DNA of 64,000 nt, from assembly GCA_022410635.1 (NCBI GenBank), contig JAJVDF010000381.1, positions 941,145-1,005,144 on the forward strand, written 5' to 3'. The notes below the pieces were generated by a model. That model worked only from the letters and a program-made list of their open reading frames with translations. It was not told the DNA's origin and searched no databases. The position numbers were made by a program, and so were the translations under genes. The stretch is from Tretioscincus oriximinensis. Taxonomy: Eukaryota > Chordata > Lepidosauria > Squamata > Gymnophthalmidae. Shown here piece by piece: positions 34,440 through 45,899 of the stretch. Position 1 is the first letter of the stretch, and every line of letters starts with the position of its first letter.

Positions 34440-34800
34440 CCTGAAGGAGATGGTACCTATTCATCTACTTGCAATTGCTTACTTTCGAACAACCAGGTTG
34501 GCTGAAGCCAATAGAGGGCGCTCACCCCTCTCCATGGCAGAACACATAGGCCTCAAACCAATTACCTCTCTGTTGAAAGGCCTGTTCTTAACCTCTGCGC
34601 CACCGTGCCTCCCAGGACTATGGTGCCACACTCTAATCAAAGAAATTTCTTGAAAGCAAGAAATTGCGATTAGATAAATGGGGACCATCACAGCAGAATN
34701 TAAGCCTTCAGGCNAAAAATAAGCTTGTAAGCTGCTTTGANTCCCCTTAAGGTGAGAAAAGCAGGATATAAAAACCCAGTTCTCCTCATCTTCCTCCTCC
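34440..34800. mobile_element. Two abutting type C SINE fragments in opposite orientation
   Basis: 34440-34615 is antisense ('ttgaaaggcctgttcttaac'); 34640-34800 is sense ('gcttgtaagctgctttgant', 'gatataaaaacccagttctc'). Confidence 0.6.
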
Positions 34801-34869
34801 TACTTCTTCTAATGAATCTACATGCGATAGGAGCCGACTCTAATGCTTGAATGAAGCAACGGATCAAAG

Positions 34870-35204
34870 ACTCGTGCAATAAGTTCATTTATTTACTGCT
34901 GAACTTAATCCAGCTTCAATCCACTTTCAGGGTGAATTAACCCATTAGCAAAGTGGCAAGATAGTTCGGCATTCCTTCTCGAGAAACCTATTTTGGGTTT
35001 ATACAACATGGAAAGGAAATTGCCATTCGGTCTTCCACTCCGAAAGTGGACTGGAACTGGATAAGAATTTAGGTGTGACCACCGCATCATCCTTCACAAG
35101 GCCAGAAAGGAGGGATGTAAACAATTTCTCCCCCAAGCACGGAAGGCCATTTGCTTCATTGCAAGAGTTCAAAGCAGGGTAGATGTTCCAGTAGAGGCCA
35201 CAGT
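34870..35204 (-). other. FCER1G: Probable FCER1G 3' UTR
   Basis: Apparently unique sequence downstream of the stop codon, ending at a minus-strand AATAAA (34893-34888). Confidence 0.6.
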
Positions 35205-35306
35205 TTACTCCACCAGTTCCTCTTCTTCAGGGACTGGACATTGTNGCGACTCTATTTTGGGGAGCTCAAGGGTTGTGTAGAGTTGAGGCTCACGTTTGTC
35301 AAGGTC
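35205..35306 (-). CDS. FCER1G: FCER1G exon 5 (second ITAM half and long tail)
   Basis: [17 protein letters not shown] through [11 protein letters not shown] to TAA at 35207-35205. Acceptor TTTACAG. One N makes a residue ambiguous (codon CNA, never a stop). Confidence 0.9.
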   Translation of the reverse strand, partial: DLDKREPQLYTTLELPKIESXQCPVPEEEELVE

Positions 35307-38300
35307 CTGTAAAGGAAATAAAAAAAAACAAAAACAGGAAGTCAAAATCAGCTGAAACAGAGCCTTGTTGTGACCGAGGATCGTGGGAAAGNTATATCTA
35401 TATAAATAAAAGGCATCGTGTCCAGGATCTTGGAGGCTACAAATGTACGTCCACCATGCCCTGAAGAAGTCTTGAAAATGCTTATGGCCTATGCTAGAGA
35501 TGCAAAAGCAAGTATCCGTATGGTACCAGTATCCCCATTGGCTAAAATCTTTCTGTCCATATGGTACAGAGGTTTTTAGCCAATGAAAACACCAGAAGGT
35601 ACAATTGCCAAACATTATGTATATGTATAGTGTTTGGCAATCGTACCTTATGGCATAATGAAGATATTTTAGAATTCTACCAGACAAATAAATATACTTT
35701 ATAATAAACAGCAAATAATTGAAGAAGCAAAGAAAGCATTAGGACACACACAACAAGCACATGGATAACATTCAGTGAATGTTATCCCAGAAGACGATGG
35801 ACAAAACACTTACAGTATAGAGGCCTTCCACTTTCTAGAAAAAAAGGAAAACAAACAGAAGGATGAAACATCAGAATAAATGGAAGCAAAAAACATGGAA
35901 CAAAAGTACACATTGCAAGCTCAGTAGACCAGATATATCCAACATGTTGTTTTTCTTATTATTGTTGTTAGTGGCGCTGGGGTTCGGATAAAGGATAAAT
36001 GTGATATAAATGGATCCCCCAGAAAACTTCCTCTAAAGGACTCAGGTTGACTAAACAGGCTTCCTCCATCCCAGGGCTAGTTGTCTGGGGTCTGTAGTCT
36101 TCAGAGCTGGGCCCAATTCAGGATGAGCAGAAGAGGCTTCCCACTGCTTGCACTACACTTCCCAGCATGCCCCACCAGCAGGACAACAACAGCTCTGTTT
36201 CACTTTTTTTCAAATTTGGCCTGCTGCTACTGCCANCTTCTTGAAGATGCTGGGAACTCAAGCTTTTATAATAAGCACTTGTGTTCTAAAAATGCCATAG
36301 AAAAGCAGCAGAAACACAACTGAAAACCATAAAACAGGCATTCTGCCAGGAAGTAGAGAAACAGACTTAAGCTGACTTAGTTCAGACACCCATTTTATAT
36401 ATTATGATGTTGTCACGTATCCAGCTTACGTGACCCGCTTGGCTCTGGGAAGAGACGTTGGCAGCAGAATAATGAATTAGCTGATTTGCTGCTGTGTTGA
36501 TGTTAAATATAGTCAGTTAGCTCTTGCTGGCATTGTTGCGATAGCTCTCCCAGACTTACACCAGCATGAATCCTGGAGACCAAGCCGTAGGATTGGCAAT
36601 TGGCATTAATGGCAACAGGTTAAATACTCCAGCCAAAGGGGGCGTGGATAGGGTTGCCATATGTCCCAGTAAACCGGGACAATCCCAGTTTGGGGGACTA
36701 AAATATAGTCCCCTCCGGGTTTTAAGCTAAAATCCCGGCTTTTTACATTCCCTGATGCTGCATCAGGGAATGTAAAAAGGCAGGATTTTAAAGGAAAAGC
36801 TGCCATCAGTGCTGACGGCTGCAGCGTGCGCAACGCTTTCCGGGGTCCTGGGAGGACCCTCGGAGCGCGCTGTAGCTGCTCCTTGGCTGGAGGCGGGGTT
36901 TCGCCCTGCTCTCAGGCAAAGCCAACTTACCTCCAGTAGAGCAAAAACGCCTAGGTTTCTGACAGGAGGACAGCTCTGTTCTCCTGTCACAAACGCAGGC
37001 ATTTTTGCTTCACTGGAGCTGGCGCGCTTGCCTGAGAGCAGGGCGAAACCCCGCCTCCAGCCAAGGAGAAGCTACGTGCGCGCACGCACACAGACACTGT
37101 AGTGAGAGCAGAAGAGAGATTCTGCCTATCTCTACAAGCGTCTGTATGTGCGTGCGCACACGCGTGCACGCACCCCAACCCCCAACCCCCGTCCCGGTTT
37201 TGGGCTGCCAAAATATGGCAACCCTATGCGTGGAGGAAATTACATCAAGGTAACAGCAGGACAGTGATTGAAGGAAGGTGCGGCCAAGCAGGTCAGATGA
37301 TCCAGAAATTTCCCATGCTCCTCTGGTCTGTGATGACTTCCTGTCGCAAACAGGAAGAGAAGCTGCTTGTGGTTTGCCATGTGGTTTTGAAAAGTGCCAT
37401 GTGTCTCACTCCATTTTCCCTGGCATGTCCTGGGGCTGAAGAAGGATTAGCTGCTTTGTTCATGNCAAGGTTCTTTGCAATGTTACTATGGAGATAAAGT
37501 GGTCAGACAGGAATGAAAAAGATAAGCAGGCTATTTTTAAAACTGAGGCTTGAGAAAATTTGCAGAGTCGAGCCAAAAGGACTTCATAACTGTCTATGAG
37601 GCCCTTTGAACCATGAGAAATGCAAAAATAATTCATCCTTACATTGCTTATCCTCTGTCTGCAAAATTGCATGTTTTGATTTGCACAACAGATTTTTTTT
37701 TAATCAAATACATAATCTCTTGAAAACAGGGATAAGAGGTTAGCGAAATAAGAAAAAAGAAATACCTCGTAAATGTTACCAGTAGTAATTTTGGCCTTTT
37801 TCCTGTGCTGCACCTACAGAAAAAAGAAGAAATGCAAACAAAATGAATAAATAATACTAAAATATTCTCCCTTTTTTCAATCTAAAGCCTTTTCCCACTG
37901 ACCCGTATTCTGNGCTATACCTCAGGAAAGGAGCCTGCCATCCACATGCTATGGCAGGCCCCATTCAATTAATCAATACAATTCTTTTGACAAGTTAATT
38001 TGCATATTCATAAATATGCTAATTACCCACCAATATGCATTCCCTTCCAAAATTCCCACCCNAGAAATCGGTGAAGCATGTGAGAATTTTTTTACGTGTG
38101 TGAGAATTTTTAAACTGAGAATTTTTGGAGTACATCAGAATTTTTCANTTTTTTAACGGAGGGGAAGGTGCCTTCAGAAGCTGGCCACAGTTGCCAAAAA
38201 CCCCTAGTGGTGGTGCAGCGATTTCAAAAAAAATTAAAAAAAAGATTTTTGAAGTGCACGAGAAAGTTTTGAAGTGTGTGAGAATTTTTATTTTTTACTG

Positions 38301-38983
38301 AGGGGAGGGTGCCTTCAGGAGCTGGTCTCAGATGCCAGAGCCCCCTAGTGGTGCTGCAGTGAATTTTCTTCNAAAAAAAATACAAATATTTTTAATTTTT
38401 TTTCCTCAGCACAAACCGGGGAAATCCCCCCCCCTGGGAGAGCAGGGTAGACACCCCAAAAATGGGTTCCNCCNCCCAAAAAAAGGGGGGCATCTGGTCA
38501 GCCTAGTCTAAGAGAGTATGTTTTGGCTCTCTCTTTCTTGTTATATTTTAAGGTCCTACAAGATCCCCTAGCTAGCCTGTTTCTCTGTTCATCCTCCATC
38601 TGTCCATCCAAGGATTGATAGATCCAAAGTTCTGTCTGTCTGGCATATTGCTGATGTGTTTTTCCATTCTAAAAGAGGACTGAAGCTGGATAAATAAAGT
38701 GAGTGTCAATGATAGTACAAGGCAGACATTATTGGGAAGGTTGTTCTGGAGTCCACAGTGGTGCCACCACTGAGAAAGTTCTGCCTTTTGTGACTTCTCT
38801 TGGTTCAAATGCAGCAAAGAAGTCCTTCTTTTGCATGTCTCAAGCTATGGGTGAGGTGCCTTTTCTGGTAATTAAATCTGAAAGTCTTATATCCAGGAAA
38901 GTATTTTTGCAGCTTCTCCGCATTCTCTGCTTTGTGTGAGGCATATGTACATTCCATAGCTGAGAGATAGATATATTCAGAGT

Positions 38984-39033
<50 letters not shown>

Positions 39034-42000
39034 ATGCTGCATGCCTTTTTCTTGTTAGACTCCAAAATGCTATGCAACTCCCCCTTCCTAGAATATCTGT
39101 TGTCTTCCTATCTGTCCATCCATCCATCTGAAGAAGTAGACTTTTTACGAAAGCTCGTGCTGTCTAGGCTATTTGAAATCTATCCTTAGCTAAAATAAAT
39201 ATTCAGTAGCATACCAGCTCTTGGNAACGTCTGGGCCTCTTCAGCCTTGAAAGGCGACGTTTGAGAGGTGATCTGATTGAAGTGTACAAAATCATGCATG
39301 GGATGGATAGGGTGAATAGAGAAAAATGTTTTCTCTCTCACACAACACAAGGACCAGAGGGCACTCCTTAAAACTGTTGGGTAGAAAAGTGAGAACAGAC
39401 AAAGGAAAGTATTTTTTCACCNAGAGGGTCATCGGCCTGTGGAATTTACTTCCTGAAGAGGTAGTGGTCGCTAACAGCTTGGATAGTTTCAAGACAGGAC
39501 TAGACAGGTTTATGGACACCAAGGGTTTAAATGGATACTAGGATGAACGTCTGGATACTGCATCTGGGATGGAGCAACAGGCAGGACTCCTGAGATACCA
39601 TTTGCAGGGAGTCATGAACAGGAGCATATTTTGCTTTCCGCTGTTCGGACTGCCCAGGTGCATCTGGTGGGCCTCTGTGTGACACAGAATGCTGGACTTG
39701 ATGGGCTCTGGCCTGATCCAGTATGGCTCTTCTTATGTTCTTATGTTCTAAGATCAGTTGTATGTCACAAGTTGGCAATTTTTCGATACCCTTTTAGTTT
39801 ATAACAAAACCCCCATCAAAATTCTCCTTCTGTGTTCACGTGTATGGAAAATTGGTTTTGTTTTGATTACTTGTTAACACTTCGATTTTTTTACTCCGTT
39901 GGGTTTTTTAATTTTGTTTTGGACTAGACCACAACTTAAAATAACTCACCTGAAGTCGACAGTAGAGGATTGTCAGTACAATACCGTAAAGAAATAGAAT
40001 CCCATCCAGGACATAACACAACTCAGGTTCCTTCAAGGCCTCTGCAAGAAAAAGAAATGCCTTTACTAAATCTCTGTGACATTTTCAAAACGCTTCGCTT
40101 GCTGACTTTTACTTCTTTTGTACACATAAATAAAAGGTGCGTCCAGGAGAGTTCAACATTCTGAGGTATAATGACCAATGACAGGGCTCGGAACTTTGGC
40201 AGCCTCCAGAGATCAGTGACAGGGCTCGGAACGTTGGCAGCCCCCAGAGACACAAAGACAGGACTCGGAACTTTNGCAGCCTCCACAGATCAGTGACAGG
40301 TCTCAGAACTTTGGCAGCCTCCAGAGACCCAATGACAGGGCTTGGAACTTTGGCAGCCTCCAGAGATCAGTGACAGGGCTTGGAACTTTGGCAGCCTCCA
40401 GAGANNNNNNNNNNNNNNNNNNNNNNNNNNNNNNNNNNNNNNNNNNNNNNNNNNNNNNNNNNNNNNNNNNNNNNNNNNNNNNNNNNNNNNNNNNNNNNNN
40501 NNNNNNNNNNNNNNNNNNNNNNNNNNNNNNNNNNNNNNNNNNNNNNNNNNNNNNNNNNNNNNNNNNNNNNNNNNNNNNNNNNNNNNNNNNNNNNNNNNNN
40601 NNNNNNNNNNNNNNNNNNNNNNNNNNNNNNNNNNNNNNNNNNNNNNNNNNNNNNNNNNNNNNNNNNNNNNNNNNNNNNNNNNNNNNNNNNNNNNNNNNNN
40701 NNNNNNNNNNNNNNNNNNNNNNNNNNNNNNNNNNNNNNNNNNNNNNNNNNNNNNNNNNNNNNNNNNNNNNNNNNNNNNNNNNNNNNNNNNNNNNNNNNNN
40801 NNNNNNNNNNNNNNNNNNNNNNNNNNNNNNNNNNNNNGAACTTTGGTAGCCTCCAGAGACCCAATGACAGGGCTCAGAACTTTGGCAGCCTCCAGAGACC
40901 CAATGACAGGTCTCGGAACTTTGGCAGCCTCCAGAGACCCAATGACAGGGCTCGGAACTTTGGCAGCCTCCAGAGACCCAATGACAGGACTCGGAACTTT
41001 GGCAGCCTCCAGAGACCAGTGACAGGGCCTGGCTAAAATACAGAAAAAAATACCAAGCCAAGATTTCTGGTGCATCATTGGGAATCTATTGGTAAGCTAT
41101 CAACACGCCCCTATTCCAGAAGTACCTCCATGCAGTTTTCTTAGCAAAGACCTAGTGGGAATTTGCCATTGCCTATTCCCAGAAAACAGCCTTGGGATCT
41201 AATGTGCAACAACTCTGCTTTCTGGGCAGTTTGCTCTGAGCTCTGACCCCCTCCAAGGATACCTTTTTGCAGTTTCTGTGGCATTAATATATAGTGGTTT
41301 ACCATAGCCCTGTGCTGGGCTGTTTGTTCTGCCTCATTCTATATGCACATATATATTGTGGGTACGAGAGTCAAAATTCTGACGAATGAACAAAATATTT
41401 CCTCCCAATCTATCGGACTAGATTACGGAAATGAACCTTTATCACTCCTGCCATCAGCACAGATGTGTAAGCGCAGCAAACCTCGCTAAACCACCGGCAT
41501 CAACCTTCACTCGCTGGCAGATTGAGTGTAAAGAGGAAAGGAGAGAGGTGGGAGGGAGAGTAGAAATGAGAAATGTGGATCTCAATTGGTCTGACACCGA
41601 AAGGGAGAAACAGAACCTAAGGGCAGAGCAGTTTCCCGACGAGCATATCTTTACCGTAGATAAGACCTGCACCACCGATGGGACTTGGGGCGGGCTCTCG
41701 GATTGGTCTTTTTTTCGGCCAATCCCAGAGCGCACAGCAATTCAGACAGGTTTGCAGCGGAAAAAGGATCTACGAGGCTAAGCACCTCCAGACTATCTGA
41801 AAGGAGTTATAGATGCCATCACAGAGAAGGCCCTGCTGTTGGTTGGACATTAGGAATGTACCTGAAGGACTCAGGATGATTAATAATGAAAACCCAAATT
41901 AATATATTAAAACAAATTAACATGTTCAGTGAACAGGCGAACAGGTTTGCATGTATCTGCCTTGAAATGCTTCAGTTAATATGTATCCAGAGAAATCCAG

Positions 42001-44034
42001 ATCAATGAACAGGGCTCGGAACTTTGGCAGCCTCCAGAGGCCAACGACAGGGCTCGGAAGATAAAATGGAAGCCTTTGGGCAAAATATATCCTTGTAAGC
42101 CGCTTTGAGTCCCTTTGAAAGGTGAGAAAAGCAGGGTATAAGAACCAAGTTCTCCTTCTATTTGAAATGTAGATTGCAAATCTACATTCTTTTGAATAGC
42201 TTCGTTAGCTAGCACCGTGTGAGGACAGCATTATTTTTATTTCTCTCCTTATATCTTCTCTTCTTGCATTTATACCCTTACTCTAAATGTGCTACTTCTG
42301 GTGCACTTGCAGCACTGATCACACACATGCCTTTTAACCATCTCCAGTCCTGAAGTACTGGACTAAAGCAGAAATAAACATAATGGTCATGTGTCCCAGC
42401 TGGTTATAAATGCAAGACGTAATGCAAAACAATTCCAAGGATCGAAACTCTGCCAGTCAGCAGTATTTGTAGAGAGGGAGATAATATCTTATCAATGACT
42501 TTCAGAGACAAAACTAACTTTTATTTTCCCAGACCCCTGTTTCCTCTTTCAGGAAACGCAACTATTTTAAAAGAGTGGGCTGAACAATCAGATGCCTTTT
42601 CTCTGCTGCCACAAACAGATCAGTTGCTGACAGAAGGGGGAGAAATGGTCTGGATCAGGGAAGACAATCCAGAAGAAATGGGCAGAGAGTCAGACCTTAT
42701 TTTCTTGAGTTCAATGAGAATTGCAAACGGCGACTATGATCAGGAAATTGAAGAAGAAGAACTGGATTCTTATACCCCACTTTTCTCACCTTACAAAGAG
42801 ACTCAAAACGGTATTTTTGAACCTGTTCGTGACTCCCTGCAAGTGGTATTTCAGGAGTCCTGCCTGTGGCTCCATCCCGGAGGCAACACCAGACATCCAT
42901 CCTAGGACCCATTTATACCCTTGGTGTCCTTAAACCTGTCCAGTCTTGTCTTGAAGCTACCCAAGCTGTTAGCTACCACCACCTCTTCCACAGTCAATTC
43001 CACAGGCTGATGACCTTCTGGGTGAAAAAATACTTTCCTTTATCTGTTCTCACTTTTCTGCCCATCAGTTTCAAGGAGGGCCCCCTGGTCCTAGTGTTGT
43101 GTGATAGAGAAAACATTTTTTCTCTATTCACCCTATTATGCATGATTTTGTACACTTCAATCAGATCACCTCTCAGACGTCACCTTTCAAGGCTGAAGAG
43201 GCCCAGACGTTGCAACCTGACTTCGTAAGGGAGGTGCTTCAGACCCTTGATCATTCTTGTTGCCCTTTTCTGCACCTTCTCTATTTCCACGATATCCCTC
43301 TTGAGATGTGGTGACCAGAATTGAACACAGGATTCCAAATGTGACCTCACCACAGATTTATAAAGAGGCAAAACAACATTTGCTGGCTTTTTTTTCCGAT
43401 TCCTTTTCTAATTATCCCCAACATGGAATTTGCCTTTTTTGCTGTTGCTGCACACTGGGTTGGATACCTTCATTGAATTGTCCACCAACATCCCAAGATC
43501 CTTTTCTTGCTCGGTCACAGAAACCTCTTGGTTCCCATCAGTTGGTAATAGTTGGGGTTCTTTTCCCCAATGTGCAGGACTTTCCACTTGCTTAAACTGA
43601 AGTGCATTTGCCACTTTGATGCCCACTCACCCAATTTCAATAGATCACTCTGGAGCTACTTGGAGTCACTTTCAGTTTTCATTACACTGAACAGTTTAGT
43701 GTCATCAGCAAACTTGGCTACTTCACTATTTACCTTGGCATTCAAGAAGCTGTTGAATTTCAGAGGAAAGGCTCGGTTTTGTATTCTTGCAAGATTGTCT
43801 CCTGAGGAAGGAGGAGATCTATCTCTCGTTTTATCAATAATCTGTCTGTCAGGGCCAGAGTCACACATTTTTAATCCATCTTCAACCCTAAAGGACTGGC
43901 CCAAATAATCCTGTTTATTTTGTGGTTTGTACTTATCCTGGGGGGAGTTTTAGGGCACTAAGTAGGTTTGAGGTTTTTTTCTTCACACTAAGTAATAATA
44001 ATCCACCAAAGGTAGGTGGCTGTCCAGCCGATTT

Positions 44035-44067
<33 letters not shown>

Positions 44068-44069
44068 TA

Positions 44070-44115
<46 letters not shown>

Positions 44116-44711
44116 TCATCATCATAAAAAGTCAGGTTTTTGACTTTGGTTGTATTTTATCTATTTATTTATTTGTACTTGTATCCCGCCCTATACCTGA
44201 AGGTCTCAGGGGGGCCTACCATAGGGTGGTGCACATAGCTTTGGTTCCTTTCTCCACAACAGACACCCTGTGGAGGAGGTGGGGCTGAGAAAGTTCAAAG
44301 AACTGTGACTGGCCCAAGGTCACCCAGCTGGTTTTCGTGGAGGAGTGGGGAATCGAACCGGGAGACGACCAGGTACGAGTCCAACACTCAACCACTATAC
44401 CAAACTGGCTCTCATAATGTATGCACTTTGGGTGAATTCTACAGAGGAAATCTGTTCCAGAACCTGGGAGCCACCTCAGAGAAGGCCCTCTTACACATTT
44501 TATTACCACCTGCAATTCTGAGAGACAAAGAACTACATAGACCTTTGCAAGACGCACTGTCTGGTCATCCGCAGGTGTGTCCGAGACACACAGATTTTTT
44601 AAAAACAAAAATTAGCCTCCTGCTTTCCTGCCATTTTCCTCCCACCTGTCCTTTACCTGCTTCCTTTGCAAGGAGCAAAACCACAACAGCTGGCCAAAAT
44701 GGTCTCTCCAT
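35205..44711 (-). CDS. FCER1G: FCER1G, Fc receptor common gamma chain, complete
   Basis: Five coding exons (44711-44657, 40041-39950, 37813-37766, 35834-35814, 35306-35205) join in frame to 105 residues plus TAA. The protein is the ITAM-bearing signalling adaptor that pairs with Fc and other activating immune receptors in the plasma membrane. Visible features are a signal peptide ([18 protein letters not shown]), a short ectodomain with the dimer cysteine (Cys27 in PELCY), a transmembrane helix with the receptor-pairing Asp (Asp31 in YVLDG), and an ITAM YTDL-x7-YTTL (Tyr71 and Tyr82). Human FCER1G is 86 residues; the excess here is a 4-residue expansion after the membrane and a 20-residue acidic tail ending EEEELVE in place of KHEKPPQ. 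The 21-bp exon 4 is typical. It sits downstream of NDUFS2 on the same strand, as in mammals. Confidence 0.95.
35814..35834 (-). CDS. FCER1G: FCER1G exon 4 (21-bp micro-exon)
   Basis: KVEGLYT, holding the first ITAM tyrosine. Acceptor TTTTCTAG, donor GTAAGT. Confidence 0.9.
36080..36400 (-). repeat. Unnamed ~300-bp dispersed repeat, antisense
   Basis: Reverse orientation of the 33.8/48.75-kb family; contains 'actacacttcccagcatgcc'. Confidence 0.65.
36649..37226. mobile_element. hAT-like MITE made of nested foldbacks
   Basis: Ends TAGGGTTGCCATAT and ATATGGCAACCCTA (inverted), flanked by an 8-bp duplication with one mismatch (ggcgtgga at 36641-36648, tgcgtgga at 37227-37234). Inside are a ~19-bp palindrome (36739-36779) and a long hairpin with arms of ~93 bp (36875-36967 and 36981-37073). 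In FCER1G intron 3. Confidence 0.8.
37766..37813 (-). CDS. FCER1G: FCER1G exon 3
   Basis: [16 protein letters not shown], 16 codons; acceptor CTGTAG, donor GTATTT. The corresponding human segment has 12 residues. Confidence 0.88.
37995..38505 (+). repeat. Unnamed ~500-bp repeat, copy 1
   Basis: Shares a long colinear match with 51375-51862: 'taatttgcatattcataaat', 'gtgagaattttt' iterations, 'gaggggaaggtgccttcag' and the end 'ggtcagccta'. FCER1G intron 2. Confidence 0.85.
38985..39033. repeat. (CTAT)n microsatellite
   Basis: About 12 tetranucleotide units. Confidence 0.97.
39222..39750 (+). mobile_element. CR1 LINE 3' end
   Basis: Well preserved: ORF2 C-terminus reading [12 protein letters not shown] and [16 protein letters not shown], followed by the 3' UTR to 'cttatgttcttatgttctaa'. 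Confidence 0.9.
39950..40041 (-). CDS. FCER1G: FCER1G exon 2 (membrane helix)
   Basis: [19 protein letters not shown] then [11 protein letters not shown]; Cys and Asp conserved. Acceptor TCTTGCAG, donor GTGAGT. Confidence 0.97.
40165..41030. repeat. 38/39-bp minisatellite with assembly gap
   Basis: Units 'ggctcggaactttggcagcc' + 'tccagagacccaatgaca' repeat every 38-39 bp; 433 Ns at 40405-40837. Reverse orientation of the 2.5-kb array. A lone copy is at 42001-42060. In FCER1G intron 1. Confidence 0.95.
41694..41732. repeat. Degenerate CCAAT hairpin
   Basis: Arms GCTCTCGGATTGGTC and GGCCAATCCCAGAGC pair with two mismatches around a T-rich loop; related to 22298-22340. Confidence 0.7.
42062..42160 (+). 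mobile_element. Type C SINE 3' fragment
   Basis: 'ccttgtaagccgctttgagt' and 'gcagggtataagaaccaagt'. Confidence 0.7.
42820..43905 (-). mobile_element. CR1 LINE, reverse transcriptase end plus 3' tail
   Basis: The minus strand reads [18 protein letters not shown] (RT active site FADD), then [20 protein letters not shown] and the GLFSLER end. About 1.1 kb, with in-frame breaks. In FCER1G intron 1, sense to the gene. Confidence 0.88.
44036..44116. repeat. (ATC)n(AAT)n compound microsatellite
   Basis: Roughly 11 ATC units followed by about 15 AAT units. Confidence 0.97.
44155..44414 (-). mobile_element. tRNA-derived SINE (type A), antisense
   Basis: Near-identical to the 20.9-kb copy: starts 'atttgtacttgtatcccgcc', ends 'actataccaaactggctctc'. 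Confidence 0.85.
44657..44711 (-). CDS. FCER1G: FCER1G exon 1 (signal peptide)
   Basis: ATG in a good context (A at -3, G at +4), peptide [18 protein letters not shown], donor GTAAAG, phase 1. Too short and spliced to appear as a long frame; chosen because it gives a signal peptide and the right phase for exon 2. Confidence 0.85.
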
Positions 44712-44953
44712 GCTGGAGACACAGGGACCCCTGGATCCTCAGCTCTCCTTCTTCACAAGAGAACAGAAGAAGAGGCGAACAGGGAGTTGAATCAGCTTCT
44801 ATCCACCGTTCCCCTAGCAATGGTGTCCAGTCAGTGCACTGTGCTGCTGGCCCCACTAAGCTCAGTTATGCAGGACGGCCCCTAACCGCAGAGCACATGT
44901 CTTCCTGCCCTTGGGTGCTTTTATGATAGCCCATCTTTTCAAAGTCAAGTTCC

Positions 44954-44959
<6 letters not shown>

Positions 44960-44985
<26 letters not shown>

Positions 44986-44986
44986 A
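44960..44986. repeat. (CT)n microsatellite
   Basis: Thirteen or so CT units about 250 bp upstream of the FCER1G start codon. Confidence 0.9.
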
Positions 44987-45167
44987 TTAGAGGAAGGAAC
45001 TGGGTGTGATTGGGCACCCAAAGAATGCAGGGAGAGCTGATTTCTGCAAATGTGGAATTGTTCTTAAGAACATAAGAACATCGGAGGAGCCCTGCTGAAT
45101 GGGCCAGAGCCCATCTAGTCCAGTCTTCTGTCTCACTCAGTGGACCCACCAATTGCACCTGGGCATC

Positions 45168-45895
45168 TGTGGCNACCCCTACTTGAGGGCCCCACAATTA
45201 GATGACCCTCACAGCCAGGGGTGCCATAATATCCACCCTGTTGCCCAATCCAGCACCCACGACTGCTTGGAGCAACAGTAATCTCCTCAGGCCTACACAG
45301 GGCCTCTGCGTTTACCTCAGGGATGGGGCTTTATTCACAGCCCCCACCAGTAGCTGCTTATTTAGTGTTGTTACAGAAACAAAAGAAAGAGATGTTTGAA
45401 TTGAAACAAATAAGCTTATTAGTTACAAATAAGGAACAGAAAGAAGAAAAGAATAAAGCTTTGGCTTTTATCAAGTAAGCCTGACTCAAGCACAAACACC
45501 AAGCAAGAGCAACATTAGTTTCCAGATNCTTCAAGAGACAGGCCCTGTGTCCCTTTATTTGTTCCAGCCCCAAGTCAAGCCTCAGCTTTGACTCTTTCAG
45601 GCCACCATACACTCCCACCCCCTCCCTCTGAGGCAGATCAGAAGCGGAGCCCTCAGTCAACTTGCTACACCACAAGTCCCTGACAGAAAGGCCTCCAGCC
45701 CTGGTCAGCCTCCCTTTTATATGCTGACCCGCCGGCTACTCGAGGCCCCATTGGCTGGCTCCTCCAGCCACGCCCCTTCCCACACAGGGACTCAGGAAGC
45801 CACGCCCCTGCCCAGGCCTGCTCTTCCCCCCTCCCTCTGGGATATCTGGTAAGTTTATAAAAGAAGCACAAACCTGTAAAATGGAGGACGCCACA
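45168..45895 (-). mobile_element. Solo LTR with TATA box and poly(A) signal
   Basis: 728 bp with ends TGTGGC and GCCACA (TG...CA), flanked by the 5-bp duplication GCATC (45163-45167 and 45896-45900). The insertion splits an antisense CR1 tail. On the minus strand a TATAAAA box (45721-45715) precedes AATAAA (45559-45554) by ~156 bp, the U3-R-U5 order of an LTR. No internal region remains. The exact retroelement class is not identified. Confidence 0.85.
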
Positions 45896-45899
45896 GCAT

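Noticed and set aside
32700..34870. APOA2 or TOMM40L between FCER1G and KHDC4
   Set aside because: Looked for because they follow FCER1G in mammals; no matching exon seen, only repeats.
36606..37253. Several 60-130-codon frames on both strands
   Set aside because: They fall inside the foldback MITE and mirror each other because of the inverted repeat.
40290..41078. Open frames of 159-262 codons on both strands across the second N gap
   Set aside because: Same minisatellite artefact; all frames are open because the unit lacks stops.
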